A DNA stretch of 47,129 bases from Desulfobacterales bacterium (GCA_020060085.1 JAGVAW010000303.1:1-47129); one strand, 5' to 3'; counted from the first letter of the stretch, positions 16,751 through 28,627 are shown. The notes: generated by a model from the sequence alone, not told the origin. Translations and numbers: made by a program.

Positions 16751-16842
16751 GGTAGTGCATTGTACCTACAAAAATGGCCCGGCAAGATGGTTTTTTGGGG
16801 CAGTGCGGGAAAGAAGTTTTTTTAGGCTGCAAAAAAAAGAGC

Positions 16843-16872
16843 TTGACAAAGCCAGGGCCTTTTCCTTATTTG
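16843..16872 (+). promoter_or_regulatory. Predicted sigma70 promoter of the trp operon
   Basis: TTGACA (16843-16848), then after 17-18 bases a T/A-rich -10 (TTATTT or TATTTG at 16866-16872). It lies about 45 bases upstream of the leader-peptide start. The -35 is perfect and the -10 is weak. Confidence 0.55.
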
Positions 16873-16913
16873 AAAATGAAGCTGTTAATTTCAACTTTTT
16901 GGAGCAACTTCCC

Positions 16914-17006
16914 ATGTCGGCAGTCCATAACTTAAAGAGCGTGTTTGTGGCTTGGCTCTGGTGGTGGCCCATGGGGAGGTGCCCTTTAGGTTCGCTGCTG
17001 CGCTGA
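16914..17006 (+). CDS. trpL: trp operon leader peptide (attenuator peptide)
   Basis: A 30-residue open frame from ATG 16914 (GGAG 9 bases upstream) to TGA 17006. Residues 13-19 read AWLWWWP: four Trp codons (TGG at 16953, 16959, 16962 and 16965), three of them consecutive. It lies between a promoter and an intrinsic terminator, upstream of DAHP synthase and all trp genes. This is the classical design in which ribosome stalling at Trp codons under tryptophan shortage favours an antiterminator helix. A larger frame from 16740 contains it but has no good start. Because the peptide is regulatory, its sequence outside the Trp codons need not be conserved. Confidence 0.88.
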   Translation: MSAVHNLKSVFVAWLWWWPMGRCPLGSLLR

Positions 17007-17048
17007 TAATATCCACATAACAGGCGAGCAAAGGATCGCGGGTCACCT
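16977..17048 (+). promoter_or_regulatory. Candidate trp antiterminator helix
   Basis: AGGTGCCC (16977-16984), just after the Trp codons, can pair with GGGTCACCT (17040-17048) as 8 bp with one bulged U. This would sequester the 5' arm of the terminator. A competing short 1:2 hairpin (GGCCC 16966-16970 with GG 16978-16979 and GCC 16981-16983) could form when the leader is fully translated. Pairings were found by eye. Confidence 0.65.
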
Positions 17049-17072
17049 AACAAGGCCTGCGGTCCTTTTTTT
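17030..17072 (+). terminator. trp operon attenuator terminator
   Basis: The 5' arm at 17030-17042 pairs with 17056-17068: 13 bp including two G-U pairs, the last three being A-T pairs with the T run. An internal CCT/AGG mini-hairpin closes on an AACA loop, and the stem is followed by seven T (17066-17072). It ends about 90 bases before the aroF start codon, after the leader peptide. Confidence 0.82.
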
Positions 17073-17161
17073 ATTTTTTAAGGGCTGTGGGCGAAAAAAA
17101 CGCCCCGGCCCTTTGTTTTTGCCACAAGGGGAGCAAAATTTGGCTCCAGGGAGATTTTCCC

Positions 17162-18193
17162 ATGCTTCTGGTAATGCACAAGGATGCAACAAAAGAGCAG
17201 ATTGATGCTGTGATGGCAGCCGTGGAAAAGCTTGGCTGCACTCCAAGGCCCATTCCCGGCGGAATGCGCGTTGCCATTGGGATCCTCTACAACAAGGGGC
17301 CTGTGGACAGGGGGCATTTTCTTTCCCTGCCAGGCGTGCAGGAGGCCATACCCGTAACAAGGCCCTACAAGCTTGTAAGCCGAGAGGTAAAGGCCCAGGA
17401 TACGGTTGTGGATGTGGGCGGCGTGCCTTTGGGAAACGGCCACTTCACCCTTATTGCAGGCCCCTGCGCTGTGGAGAGTTTGGAGCAGGCCATGACAATC
17501 GCCCAAAAGGTGAAGGATGCAGGGGCCTTGATTTTCCGGGGCGGGGCCTTCAAGCCGCGCACTTCCCCCTATGCCTTTCAGGGACTTGGCGAGGAGGGGC
17601 TTAAAATTCTTGCCAAAGTCAGGGAGAAAACCGGGCTTCGCATTGTAACAGAGGCAATGGATTCTACTGAATTTGACATGGTGGAGCATTACGCGGACAT
17701 GATTCAGATAGGTGCGCGCAATATGCAGAACTTTTCCCTTTTGCGCCGGGCCGGGCATTGCGCTAAACCCGTTATGCTAAAAAGGGGAATGTCATCCACC
17801 ATAGATGAATGGCTCATGGCAGCCGAATACATAATGGAGGCCGGAAACCCCCAGGTGGTGCTGTGCGAAAGGGGCTTGAGAACCTTTGCAGTGCACAGCC
17901 GCAATACTTTAGATCTCTCCGCCGTGCCTGTGGTGAAAAAGGAGAGCCATCTGCCTGTTATTGCAGACCCCTCCCATGCTGCCGGACACAGGGAGCAGGT
18001 GGGGCCGCTATCCCTGGCCGCAGCAGCGGTGGGGGTTCACGGACTGATGATAGAGGTTCATCATGCGCCCCACGAGGCCTTGTCTGACGGGGGTCAGAGC
18101 CTTTACCCGGAGCAGTTTTCAGCCCTGGCAAATGATATAAGGCGAATCGTGGAGGTTGTGAACCCCGGCTGCCCGGAGGTGTGCCGCTCATGA
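17162..18193 (+). CDS. aroF: 3-deoxy-7-phosphoheptulonate (DAHP) synthase, AroF type Ib
   Basis: Catalyses the first step of the shikimate pathway (PEP + erythrose 4-phosphate). 343 residues from ATG 17162 (GGGAG 9 bases upstream); the frame is open to 17087, but that part belongs to the leader and terminator. An N-terminal ferredoxin-like/ACT-type segment (about 1-70) precedes the barrel. Family motifs are LIAGPCAVES, FRGGAFKPRTSPYAFQG, the IGARNMQN strand, LKRG and ADPSHAAGHR. As the first gene after the Trp attenuator it should be the tryptophan-controlled isoenzyme. Its stop overlaps the trpE start by four bases. Confidence 0.95.
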   Translation: MLLVMHKDATKEQIDAVMAAVEKLGCTPRPIPGGMRVAIGILYNKGPVDRGHFLSLPGVQEAIPVTRPYKLVSREVKAQDTVVDVGGVPLGNGHFTLIAGPCAVESLEQAMTIAQKVKDAGALIFRGGAFKPRTSPYAFQGLGEEGLKILAKVREKTGLRIVTEAMDSTEFDMVEHYADMIQIGARNMQNFSLLRRAGHCAKPVMLKRGMSSTIDEWLMAAEYIMEAGNPQVVLCERGLRTFAVHSRNTLDLSAVPVVKKESHLPVIADPSHAAGHREQVGPLSLAAAAVGVHGLMIEVHHAPHEALSDGGQSLYPEQFSALANDIRRIVEVVNPGCPEVCRS

Positions 18194-19659
18194 TACTTTC
18201 CTCTTATCCTTCTCAAGACAAATTTGTGGAAATGGCCCAAAAGGGCAACTGCATTCCCGTGTGCATGGAAGTTCTGGCAGATACAATCACGCCTGTCAGC
18301 GTTCTTCTTCTGCACGCCCAAAAGGGAAAGCCCCTTTTTCTTTTGGAGAGCGTTGAGGGCGGCGAGCGCTGGGGCCGTTACAGTTTTCTGGGCGGCTCGG
18401 CCCGCTGCCAGGTAAAGGTTTTTGCAGATGAGGTTTGTGTGGAAGAGGGCGGGCAGACCAGGAAAATCGCCCACAACGGCAGGCCGCTGGAAATTCTGCG
18501 CCAGGTGATGAGACCTTACAGGCCGGTCACTCTGCCCCAGCTTCCCCGCTTCTGGGGCGGCATGGTGGGCTATCTCACCTATGAAATGGTTTCCTTTTTC
18601 GAGCGCATTGCCCACAAACTGCCGCCGGATAAGCCCCTTGCACATTTCATTGTAACTGACGAGCTTTATATCTTTGACAATGTGCGCCACACACTTACTT
18701 TGCTGGCCCATGTTTTTCTGGAAAAGGGCGTTGATCCTAAACAGGCTTATGCAGATGCCCGGAAAAGGCTGGAAAAAATGCTGAAAACCCTTTCCGGGCC
18801 TGTGCCTGTTGAAGATGCATCCAGGCAAAAACCTGGCCGCCTTGTCCCGAAAGATGATGAGGCAATCTACAAAAAAAATGTCGGGCGCATAAAGGAATAT
18901 ATAAAGGCAGGGGATGTGATTCAGACTGTCATCAGCCAGTCCTTTGTGTGCGAGCCTTCGCCGGACCCGGCAAGCCTTTATCGGGCAATGCGCTTTGTAA
19001 ACCCATCTCCCTATATGTTTTACCTGGAAACAGGGGATGGTGCCCTTGTGGGAAGCTCGCCGGAAACAATGGTGCGCCTGGAAAACCGGATGGCAACCCT
19101 GCGGCCCATTGCCGGAACCCGCAGGCGGGGGCAAACCCAGCAGGAGGACAGGGCGCTTGCTGACGAGCTTTTGGCTGACCCAAAGGAAAAGGCAGAGCAC
19201 CTTATGCTTGTTGATTTGGGCAGAAACGACCTGGGCAGGGTGGCAATAACAGGCACGGTTCAGGTTACGGATCTCATGTTTGTGGAGAGATATTCCCATG
19301 TCATGCACCTTGTGAGCAACATTGCCTGCGATCTGGATTCTGCCTATGACGGCTGGGATTTGCTGGCAGCCACCTTTCCTGCGGGAACCCTTTCCGGCGC
19401 ACCAAAGGTAAGGGCAATGGAGATAATTGCTGAACTGGAGGACTCTCCCCGCGGGCCTTACGGCGGGGCTGTGGGCTATTTTTCCTTTACCGGCAACATG
19501 GATTTTGCCATCACCATACGCACGGCAAGCATTGAGAACAATATCTGCACGGTGCGGGCAGGGGCAGGCATTGTGGCGGATTCTGACCCGGAATCCGAAA
19601 ACGCTGAATCAATAAACAAGGCCGGGGCCATTCACAGAGCCATTGAGCTTGTTTCATAA
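18190..19659 (+). CDS. trpE: Anthranilate synthase component I
   Basis: Converts chorismate to anthranilate with ammonia from TrpG. 489 residues; ATG 18190 overlaps the aroF stop (ATGA) and has GGAGGT 9 bases upstream. The N-terminal Trp-feedback site is present as LLES (residues 51-54) with RYSFLG after it. The chorismate-binding domain shows PIAGTRRRG, HLMLVDLGRNDLGRV, FPAGTLSGAPKVRAMEI and GAVGYFSFTGNMDFAITIRT. The intact LLES motif suggests the enzyme is feedback-inhibited by tryptophan, in addition to attenuation of the operon. Confidence 0.97.
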   Translation: MILSSYPSQDKFVEMAQKGNCIPVCMEVLADTITPVSVLLLHAQKGKPLFLLESVEGGERWGRYSFLGGSARCQVKVFADEVCVEEGGQTRKIAHNGRPLEILRQVMRPYRPVTLPQLPRFWGGMVGYLTYEMVSFFERIAHKLPPDKPLAHFIVTDELYIFDNVRHTLTLLAHVFLEKGVDPKQAYADARKRLEKMLKTLSGPVPVEDASRQKPGRLVPKDDEAIYKKNVGRIKEYIKAGDVIQTVISQSFVCEPSPDPASLYRAMRFVNPSPYMFYLETGDGALVGSSPETMVRLENRMATLRPIAGTRRRGQTQQEDRALADELLADPKEKAEHLMLVDLGRNDLGRVAITGTVQVTDLMFVERYSHVMHLVSNIACDLDSAYDGWDLLAATFPAGTLSGAPKVRAMEIIAELEDSPRGPYGGAVGYFSFTGNMDFAITIRTASIENNICTVRAGAGIVADSDPESENAESINKAGAIHRAIELVS

Positions 19660-19684
19660 CGGATTAAATGCAGAGGGATAAGCC

Positions 19685-20257
19685 ATGATACTCATGATAG
19701 ACAACTACGACTCATTCACCTACAACTTGGTTCAATACCTTAAAATTCTCGGCGCTGCCGTAAGGGTTGTTCGTAACGACTCGGCAACAGTGGATGAGGC
19801 CTTGAACCCCATGCCTGCCGGCCTGGTGGTCAGCCCTGGCCCCAAAAGGCCCGAAGATGCAGGCATTTCCATGAGCGCAATTGAAAGGTGTGCAGGCAAA
19901 ATCCCTGTTCTTGGCGTCTGCCTGGGTCACCAGTGCATCGGTGCGCTTTATGGCGGCAAGGTTGGCGGGGCAAAACAGCTCATGCACGGCAAGACATCGC
20001 TGATAACCGCAGACGGCATGGGCGTTTATAAGGGAATAAAAAGCCCCTTTGAGGCCATGCGCTACCACAGCCTTGCGGTCATGGAGGAAAACCTGCCGGA
20101 CTGCCTTGTTGTTACCGCCCGGTCTGATGACGGCGAAATAATGGGTCTGCGCCACAGAAAGCTTATGGTGGAGGGCATTCAGTTTCATCCTGAATCCATA
20201 ATGACCCAGGTGGGCAAGCGCCTTCTCCGCAATTTTCTTGAAACCACAACAAGTTAG
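19685..20257 (+). CDS. trpG: Anthranilate synthase component II (glutamine amidotransferase)
   Basis: Glutaminase subunit supplying ammonia to TrpE; 190 residues, normal for a stand-alone TrpG. The nucleophilic Cys is in GVCLGHQ (about residue 79), and the His-Glu pair is in QFHPESIM (about 170). The N-terminus ILMIDNYDSFTYNLVQY is characteristic. It is encoded 25 bases after trpE with AGAGGGAT as ribosome binding site. A PabA role in folate synthesis as well is possible, since trpG products are often shared. Confidence 0.96.
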   Translation: MILMIDNYDSFTYNLVQYLKILGAAVRVVRNDSATVDEALNPMPAGLVVSPGPKRPEDAGISMSAIERCAGKIPVLGVCLGHQCIGALYGGKVGGAKQLMHGKTSLITADGMGVYKGIKSPFEAMRYHSLAVMEENLPDCLVVTARSDDGEIMGLRHRKLMVEGIQFHPESIMTQVGKRLLRNFLETTTS

Positions 20258-20277
20258 AATAACAGGAGATAAAGCCA

Positions 20278-21291
20278 ATGATTAAAGAAGCAATTAAACA
20301 AGTTGTGGCTGGCGGGGACCTTGGGGAGGACCAGGCTGATCAGGTCATGGATTTTATAATGCAAGGCAATGCAACCCCATCGCAGATAGGTGCTTTCATG
20401 GCCGTCCTTGCCTCAAAGGGAGAAACCTTTGCCGAACTTGCCGGGGCAGCCAGGGCCATGCGCCGCAGGGCGGTGCGGGTTCAGGCTCTGACAAGCGCAG
20501 TTGTGGATACCTGCGGCACAGGGGGTGACAGCCTTAACACCTTCAACATTTCCACAACAGCCGCCTTTGTTGTGGCAGGTTGCGGAGTGACCGTGGCCAA
20601 GCACGGAAACCGCTCTGTTTCCAGCCTTTGCGGCAGCGCAGATGTGCTTGAGGCTTTGGGGGTTAACCTGAATGTTGACCCGGAAATAACCGAGGAGGCC
20701 ATTAACACAATAGGCATAGGCTTTCTTTTTGCGCCCAAACATCACGGGGCCATGAAGCACGCGGCCCTGCCCAGAAAAGAGGTGGGCATCCGCTCCATTT
20801 TTAACATGCTTGGCCCCCTGACAAACCCGGCAGGGGCCAACTGCCAGTTGCTTGGCGTTTATGCAGCGCCATTGACGGAAATGTTTGCCCAGGCCTTGAA
20901 ATTGCTTGGTGCGCGCCGGGCCTTTGTGGTTCACGGCCATGATGGAATGGATGAAATTTCCGTGTGCGCGCCCACCCGCATAACCGAGCTTTTTGAAGGA
21001 AATATAAAGACCTATGATGTGACCCCGGAGCAACTGACAGGAAAGACCTACTCCCTTGCCGATATTGCAGGCGGGAATGCAGAAGATAACGCAGCAATAA
21101 CCAGAAGCGTGCTTTCCGGCAAAAAAGGCCCTTGCCAGGACATTGTGGCTGCCAATGCCGGGGCTGCGCTGGTGGCCGCAGGTAAGGCGGCAAATTTTAA
21201 TGAGGGCATACAAATGGCCCGCTTGGTCATGGAAAACGGCAGGGCAAAAGAAAAACTTGAGGCCCTGGCAGCCTTCACCCGGCAGGCATAA
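20278..21291 (+). CDS. trpD: Anthranilate phosphoribosyltransferase
   Basis: Transfers phosphoribose from PRPP to anthranilate; 337 residues, the usual length. The PRPP-binding motif DTCGTGGDSLNTFNIST (about residues 79-95) is followed by KHGNRSVSSLCGSADVLEALG and then AALPRKEVGIRSIFNMLGPLTNP. ATG 20278 has an AGGAGAT ribosome binding site 6-7 bases upstream. It lies 20 bases after trpG. Confidence 0.97.
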   Translation: MIKEAIKQVVAGGDLGEDQADQVMDFIMQGNATPSQIGAFMAVLASKGETFAELAGAARAMRRRAVRVQALTSAVVDTCGTGGDSLNTFNISTTAAFVVAGCGVTVAKHGNRSVSSLCGSADVLEALGVNLNVDPEITEEAINTIGIGFLFAPKHHGAMKHAALPRKEVGIRSIFNMLGPLTNPAGANCQLLGVYAAPLTEMFAQALKLLGARRAFVVHGHDGMDEISVCAPTRITELFEGNIKTYDVTPEQLTGKTYSLADIAGGNAEDNAAITRSVLSGKKGPCQDIVAANAGAALVAAGKAANFNEGIQMARLVMENGRAKEKLEALAAFTRQA

Positions 21292-21303
21292 GGCGCTTAA
21301 ATC

Positions 21304-22107
21304 ATGAAGCCTGAAAACTTTTTAAATAAAATAATTGAGTCAAAAAAGGCCCAGGTTCAAAAAACCAAAAGCCTTGTTCCGCAAAAAGAGCTGCAAAACC
21401 TTATGGATGGCCCTTTGCCCGCGCGCCGGGGCTTTTTTGCCGCCCTTTTAAAACCGGGGCCAAAAGGGGCCAACATAATTGCGGAGATCAAGAGGGCAAG
21501 TCCTTCCAAGGGACTTATCCGGCCTGATTTGGACCCTGCCCAAATTGCACTTCAATACAGCCAGGGCGGGGCCGCGGCCCTTTCCGTGCTCACGGAAACA
21601 CAGTTTTTCCTGGCCCAGGAAAACGACCTTGCACTTGCCCGTCAGGCAGTTTCCCTGCCTGTTTTGCGCAAGGATTTTATTGTTGATGAGTACCAGATAT
21701 GGGAAACGGCAGCTCTTGGGGCAGATGCATTTTTGCTCATTGCTGCTGCAATTTCCGATGACTTTTTGCGCCAGGCCCTGGATTTAGGCCGCAGGCTCAA
21801 AATTGACGCCCTTGTGGAGGTGCATGACAGCCACGAGCTTGAAAGAGCGCTGGCCGCAGGTGCAGGGCTTGTGGGCATTAACAACCGGAATTTGAAAACC
21901 TTTGAAACGGACCTGGCTGTTACGGAAAAGCTCTCGCTGCTGTTGGAGCCGGGCGTAACTGCAGTGTGCGAAAGCGGCATAAAAGGCATTGATGACATAA
22001 GGCGCATCCAGCAGGCAGGGGTTTTCAACTTTCTTGTGGGCGAAAGCCTCATGCGGGCGCAAAACCCGGGCGCAGCCCTTGGCGAGCTTTTGGGGGAAAC
22101 CCCATGA
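21304..22107 (+). CDS. trpC: Indole-3-glycerol phosphate synthase
   Basis: Closes the indole ring of carboxyphenylamino-deoxyribulose phosphate; 267 residues, single-domain form. Catalytic motifs are IIAEIKRASPSKG (Lys and Glu), VLRKDFIVDEYQI, LVEVHD, GINNRNLKTF and ESGIKG. The start ATG 21304 lies 12 bases after trpD with a weak ribosome binding site, suggesting coupling to trpD translation. Its stop overlaps the trpF start by four bases. Confidence 0.97.
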   Translation: MKPENFLNKIIESKKAQVQKTKSLVPQKELQNLMDGPLPARRGFFAALLKPGPKGANIIAEIKRASPSKGLIRPDLDPAQIALQYSQGGAAALSVLTETQFFLAQENDLALARQAVSLPVLRKDFIVDEYQIWETAALGADAFLLIAAAISDDFLRQALDLGRRLKIDALVEVHDSHELERALAAGAGLVGINNRNLKTFETDLAVTEKLSLLLEPGVTAVCESGIKGIDDIRRIQQAGVFNFLVGESLMRAQNPGAALGELLGETP

Positions 22108-22769
22108 AAGAGAGCGTGCAGGTCAAAATTTGCGGCATAACCTTGCCAAAGCAGGCTCTTGTTTGCGCCAAAGCCGGGGCAGACGCCATAGGGCTTGTGT
22201 TTTATCCCAAAAGCCCGCGCTTTGTTAAAAGAGAAACAGCGCGGGAAATTTGCCTTGCAGCAGAGGAGGCGGGTGTTGCCAGGGTTGGGGTCTTTGTGGA
22301 TGAGGCCATTGAAGTCATATTGGATACAGCCCATTTTTGCGGTCTTAACTTTGTGCAGCTTCATGGAGCGGAAAGCCCGCAGGCTGTTGCCAGAATTCAA
22401 AAAGCGGGAATTGGGGTGATAAAGGCCCTTTTTTTGAACAAGGAGCCGGGCTTTGAAAAGGCAAGCGATTACCCTGCCAAAGCTTTTCTTGCGGAATGCG
22501 CGGGCAAGGCACTGCCAGGAGGCAACGCCCTTGCATGGGACTGGGGGCTGGCAGGCAGTCTTCGCAATTCCGGGCCGCTTATCTTGGCTGGCGGGCTTGA
22601 CCCTCAAAACGCAGTGCAAGCCATCTTGGCTGCCTGGCCCGATGCCTTGGATGTAAGCTCCGGCGTGGAGGACAGACCCGGACAGAAAAATCCCGGCAAG
22701 GTGGAGCAGTTTGTCAGCAAGGTCAAGGAGCAATCCATTTCATACAAAATAAGGAGCGTTTTTTTATGA
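22104..22769 (+). CDS. trpF: Phosphoribosylanthranilate isomerase
   Basis: Isomerises phosphoribosylanthranilate (Amadori rearrangement); 221 residues. The catalytic Cys is in VKICGIT (residue 9 here) and the catalytic Asp in [10 protein letters not shown]. The phosphate-binding segment LAGGLDPQN is present. It starts inside the trpC stop and ends with a four-base overlap with trpB. The C-terminal extension of about 15 residues after FVSKVKEQ is unusual but probably only follows from the overlap with the trpB ribosome binding site. Confidence 0.96.
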   Translation: MKESVQVKICGITLPKQALVCAKAGADAIGLVFYPKSPRFVKRETAREICLAAEEAGVARVGVFVDEAIEVILDTAHFCGLNFVQLHGAESPQAVARIQKAGIGVIKALFLNKEPGFEKASDYPAKAFLAECAGKALPGGNALAWDWGLAGSLRNSGPLILAGGLDPQNAVQAILAAWPDALDVSSGVEDRPGQKNPGKVEQFVSKVKEQSISYKIRSVFL

Positions 22770-24001
22770 ACCCCACAGAAAACCGCCAGCATGATCAAAT
22801 GCCGAATCAAAGGGGATATTTCGGCTCCTTTGGAGGCAGGTATGTGGCGGAAACACTCATGCCGGCAATACTTGAGCTGGAAGCTGCCTATGACAAGGCA
22901 AAGCAGGATGCTGCCTTCCAGAAGGAATTGAGCCATCTGCTGAAAAACTATGCAGGCAGGCCCACGCCCTTGTATTTTGCAAAAAACCTTACGGATTACG
23001 CCAAAGGTGCGCGCATTTATCTCAAAAGGGAGGACCTTGCCCACACCGGGGCCCACAAGATCAACAACACGCTGGGTCAGGCGCTTTTGGCCCGGCACAT
23101 GGGCAAAAAAAAGGTGATTGCCGAAACAGGCGCAGGCCAGCACGGGGTTGCAACAGCCACGGCAGCCGCCCTTTTGGGAATGGAATGCACGGTTTTTATG
23201 GGGGTGGAAGATGTTGCCCGGCAGGAGCCAAATGTAAAACGCATGGAGCTTTTGGGTGCAAGGGTTGTACCCGTGCCTTCGGGAACCGGCACATTAAAGG
23301 ATGCCATGAACGAGGCCATGCGCTACTGGGTGGGCGCTGTCAAGGACACCTACTATGTAATAGGCTCTGTGGCCGGGCCTCACCCTTATCCCATGATGGT
23401 GCGTGACTTTCAGCAGATAATAGGAATTGAAGCGCGCGAGCAGATTCTAAAAGAAGAGGGCAGGCTTGCAGATATGCTTGTGGCCTGTGTGGGCGGAGGC
23501 AGCAATGCAATGGGCCTTTTTTACCCCTTCCGCAATGATTCCGTTGAAATGGTGGGGGTGGAGGCAGGCGGAACAGGTGTTCCAAACGGCAAGCACGCTG
23601 CCACCCTTTGTGCCGGCTCGGTGGGGGTGCTGCATGGGTCCAAAAGCTATCTGCTCCAGACGGCTGACGGCCAGATTCAGGAGGCCCACTCCATTTCCGC
23701 AGGGCTGGACTATCCGGGTGTAGGCCCGGAGCATTCCTATTTTAAGGATCTCAAAAGGGCGCGCTATGTCTGGGTGCTTGATGACGCAGTTCTGAAAGCC
23801 TTTCACCTGCTTTCAAGAACCGAAGGCATACTTCCTGCCCTTGAAAGCTCCCACGCCCTTGCCTGGGCCGTTGAACAGGCAGGCCGCATGGACAGGGACA
23901 AGATTTTGATAGTCAACCTTTCCGGGCGGGGCGACAAGGACCTTGGCATAGTGCTCTCCAAAAAGGAAAGCCAACAACAGGTAAAAGGAGCAAAAAAGTG
24001 A
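22766..24001 (+). CDS. trpB: Tryptophan synthase beta chain
   Basis: PLP enzyme joining indole and serine; 411 residues. The PLP lysine is in HTGAHKINN (about residue 98) and the phosphate-binding loop is GGGSNAMG (about 243). Other signatures are [16 protein letters not shown] and [13 protein letters not shown]. It belongs to the TrpB1 class that partners TrpA. ATG 22766 has AAGGAG upstream. Its stop overlaps the trpA GTG start by four bases. Confidence 0.97.
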   Translation: MNPTENRQHDQMPNQRGYFGSFGGRYVAETLMPAILELEAAYDKAKQDAAFQKELSHLLKNYAGRPTPLYFAKNLTDYAKGARIYLKREDLAHTGAHKINNTLGQALLARHMGKKKVIAETGAGQHGVATATAAALLGMECTVFMGVEDVARQEPNVKRMELLGARVVPVPSGTGTLKDAMNEAMRYWVGAVKDTYYVIGSVAGPHPYPMMVRDFQQIIGIEAREQILKEEGRLADMLVACVGGGSNAMGLFYPFRNDSVEMVGVEAGGTGVPNGKHAATLCAGSVGVLHGSKSYLLQTADGQIQEAHSISAGLDYPGVGPEHSYFKDLKRARYVWVLDDAVLKAFHLLSRTEGILPALESSHALAWAVEQAGRMDRDKILIVNLSGRGDKDLGIVLSKKESQQQVKGAKK

Positions 24002-24798
24002 GCCTCATTGCCCAAACTTTCAAAAACCTGGAACAAAAGGGCCGGAGGGCCTTGGTGGGTTTTGTGACCGCCGGGGACCCGGATATTGAAAAAAGCCTTG
24101 CAGTAATGGAGGCAATGATTGAAGGCGGATGCGATATCCTTGAAGTGGGCATTCCCTTTTCAGACCCCACAGCAGACGGGCCGGTTATCCAGGCATCCAG
24201 CCAAAGGGCATTGGCAGGGGGCATGAATCTGACAAAGGCCCTTGGCATGGTCAAGGCTCTGCGGCAGCACCATAGCGCGCCCATAGTGCTTTTCTCTTAT
24301 TACAACCCAATTCTTGCCTACGGCGCGGAGCGGTTTTACAGGGATGCCCTGGCTGCCGGGGCAAACGGGCTTCTGGTGGTGGATCTGCCCTTTGAGGAAG
24401 CTGGCGAACTCACCGGAAAATGGCCTGGAAAGGACTTGGACCTTATTCTGCTTGTGGCCCCAACAACTCCCCGCGAGCGCATGGAGCAGATAGCCCTTAA
24501 TGCTTCGGGCTTTATCTACCTTGTTTCCATGACAGGGGTTACAGGCAGCGCGGGCCTGGACCTTGAGCAGGTGACTCATACTGCCAATACCCTAAAATCC
24601 GTCACGGATATACCCATAGCCGTAGGCTTTGGAATATCCACACCGGATCATGTGGCAGCAGTTTCAAAGGTTGCCCAGGGCATAGTGGTGGGAAGCGCAT
24701 TTGAAAGAATAATCGAAAAAAACATAAATGCCACGGATTTGCCTAGCATCATCTTCCAATATGCAAAAACACTTAAAGCTACGGCCCTGAAGCCCTGA
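23998..24798 (+). CDS. trpA: Tryptophan synthase alpha chain
   Basis: Cleaves indole-3-glycerol phosphate to indole for TrpB; 266 residues. The catalytic Glu and Asp are in [18 protein letters not shown] (about residues 48-65). VSMTGVTGS and VGFGIST, near the phosphate site, are present. The start is GTG 23998, overlapping the trpB stop. It is followed 17 bases later by aroB. Confidence 0.97.
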   Translation: MSLIAQTFKNLEQKGRRALVGFVTAGDPDIEKSLAVMEAMIEGGCDILEVGIPFSDPTADGPVIQASSQRALAGGMNLTKALGMVKALRQHHSAPIVLFSYYNPILAYGAERFYRDALAAGANGLLVVDLPFEEAGELTGKWPGKDLDLILLVAPTTPRERMEQIALNASGFIYLVSMTGVTGSAGLDLEQVTHTANTLKSVTDIPIAVGFGISTPDHVAAVSKVAQGIVVGSAFERIIEKNINATDLPSIIFQYAKTLKATALKP

Positions 24799-24815
24799 CT
24801 AGAAGGAGAAAGCCC

Positions 24816-25850
24816 TTGTCCTGCATTGTTCTTGATACAAAAGGCGGCAGCAAAAGCACCATTTTTGTTGGGCAAGGCCTTGAAAGCCTGGACGGACTTT
24901 GCCCATCAAAACCTGTAATCATCACCGATAACAGGGTGCGTGAGCTTTATGGCAGCAGGTTTCCTAAAAGCCAGATGGTGCTGACAATAGGCCAGGGGGA
25001 GGCCGCCAAAACCCTTGAAACCGTGCAGGGCCTTTATGGGCGCTTGATGGAGCTTGGCGGCGACCGCTCCACCTTTATTCTTGGAATAGGCGGCGGAATT
25101 GTCTGCGATGTGGCCGGCTTTGTTGCCTCCACCTTTCTGCGGGGGGTGAATTTCGGCTTTGCGGCCACAACGCTGCTTGCCCAGACAGATGCCTCGGTGG
25201 GCGGCAAGAACGGGGTGAATTTTGCTGGATACAAAAATATGGTGGGAACCTTTAACCAGCCCTTATTTGTTCTCTGCGACACAGGCCTTCTGGCCACCCT
25301 GCCCAAAAAGGAGCTTGCAAACGGCTTTGCAGAGATAATAAAGCACGGCTGCATTGCAGATGAGGCTTATTTTGAGTTTTTGGAGGCCAATGCCAACAAG
25401 GCCAATAATCTTGACCAGGAAGCGATAAACGCCCTTGTGCAAGGCTCGGTGAAAATAAAGGCCGGGGTTGTTAGCAGGGATGAGCTTGAAAAAGGCGAGC
25501 GCACAAAGCTTAACTTCGGCCACACGATCGGCCATGCTTTGGAAAAGGTGGCAGGGATATCCCACGGCCAGGCTGTTGCTGCGGGCATGGTGCTTGCGGC
25601 AAAATTGAGCGCGGCCCGCACGGGTTTTGCCCAAGAAGGAGTCGCACGAATTGAAAACCTTGTTCGGGCAATGGGCCTTGCGCCTGTTATTGATGCAGAC
25701 AGACAAAAGGTTATTGACGCCCTGTTCAAGGACAAAAAACTTGCCGGTAAAGCTGTGCGCTTTGTTTTGCTCAAGAAAATCGGCCAGTCCACCGTGGAGA
25801 AGATTCCCCTTGATGAACTGGCCGATTTTTATCTTTCCGCCAGCCTTTAG
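24816..25850 (+). CDS. aroB: 3-dehydroquinate synthase
   Basis: Second enzyme of the shikimate pathway (DAHP to 3-dehydroquinate), NAD- and metal-dependent; 344 residues. Motifs visible are GIGGGIVCDVAGFVASTFLRG (NAD site), TTLLAQTDASVGGKNGVN, FAEIIKHG and LNFGHTIGHALE (metal ligands). The start is TTG 24816 with AGAAGGAGA upstream. It closes the trp operon, so the first two shikimate steps bracket the trp genes. It converges on glgP with only 15 bases between stops and no clear terminator. Confidence 0.95.
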   Translation: MSCIVLDTKGGSKSTIFVGQGLESLDGLCPSKPVIITDNRVRELYGSRFPKSQMVLTIGQGEAAKTLETVQGLYGRLMELGGDRSTFILGIGGGIVCDVAGFVASTFLRGVNFGFAATTLLAQTDASVGGKNGVNFAGYKNMVGTFNQPLFVLCDTGLLATLPKKELANGFAEIIKHGCIADEAYFEFLEANANKANNLDQEAINALVQGSVKIKAGVVSRDELEKGERTKLNFGHTIGHALEKVAGISHGQAVAAGMVLAAKLSAARTGFAQEGVARIENLVRAMGLAPVIDADRQKVIDALFKDKKLAGKAVRFVLLKKIGQSTVEKIPLDELADFYLSASL

Positions 25851-25865
25851 TTTTTTACAGAGGCC

Positions 25866-28352
<2,487 letters not shown>

Positions 28353-28627
28353 TTTTCCTCCTTAAGGGGTTTATTGGTCGCAAGAAAAAACCATAATGGA
28401 GATTTCAATAGCTTGCGCAGCATTCGCAGGCTGCAACTTGCCAAGCGTTTTTATTAAAGGAGGGTTTTGTTGATAGTTTTCCATGAAGTGCAAACCCCTT
28501 TGGCAGACAAAGGGCATGAATGATTTTTTCTATCATTTAAAGTCGGCGCTGTAAACAAGTCGCGGGTAAAAATTAAGGCAATTGCTTTTTGGGCAGCCTT
28601 TTTTGCTCTGCTGGTCAGCAAAACGCA
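28353..28627. other. Intergenic region upstream of glgP
   Basis: About 275 bases between the glgP start and the peroxiredoxin terminator. No supported gene and no clear promoter was recognised. The glgP promoter must lie here unless it is read through from the peroxiredoxin gene. Confidence 0.4.

Noticed and set aside
16740-17006. An 88-codon open frame covering the trp leader
   Set aside because: It overlaps the promoter and has no good start; only the last 30 codons from ATG 16914 have a ribosome binding site and the Trp codons.
17087-17161. Longer start of the DAHP synthase
   Set aside because: The added codons overlap the region immediately after the attenuator terminator; ATG 17162 has a clear ribosome binding site and the family N-terminus.
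18103-19308. A 401-codon minus-strand open frame opposite trpE
   Set aside because: Antisense shadow of trpE; codon composition follows the complementary strand and no motif is recognisable.
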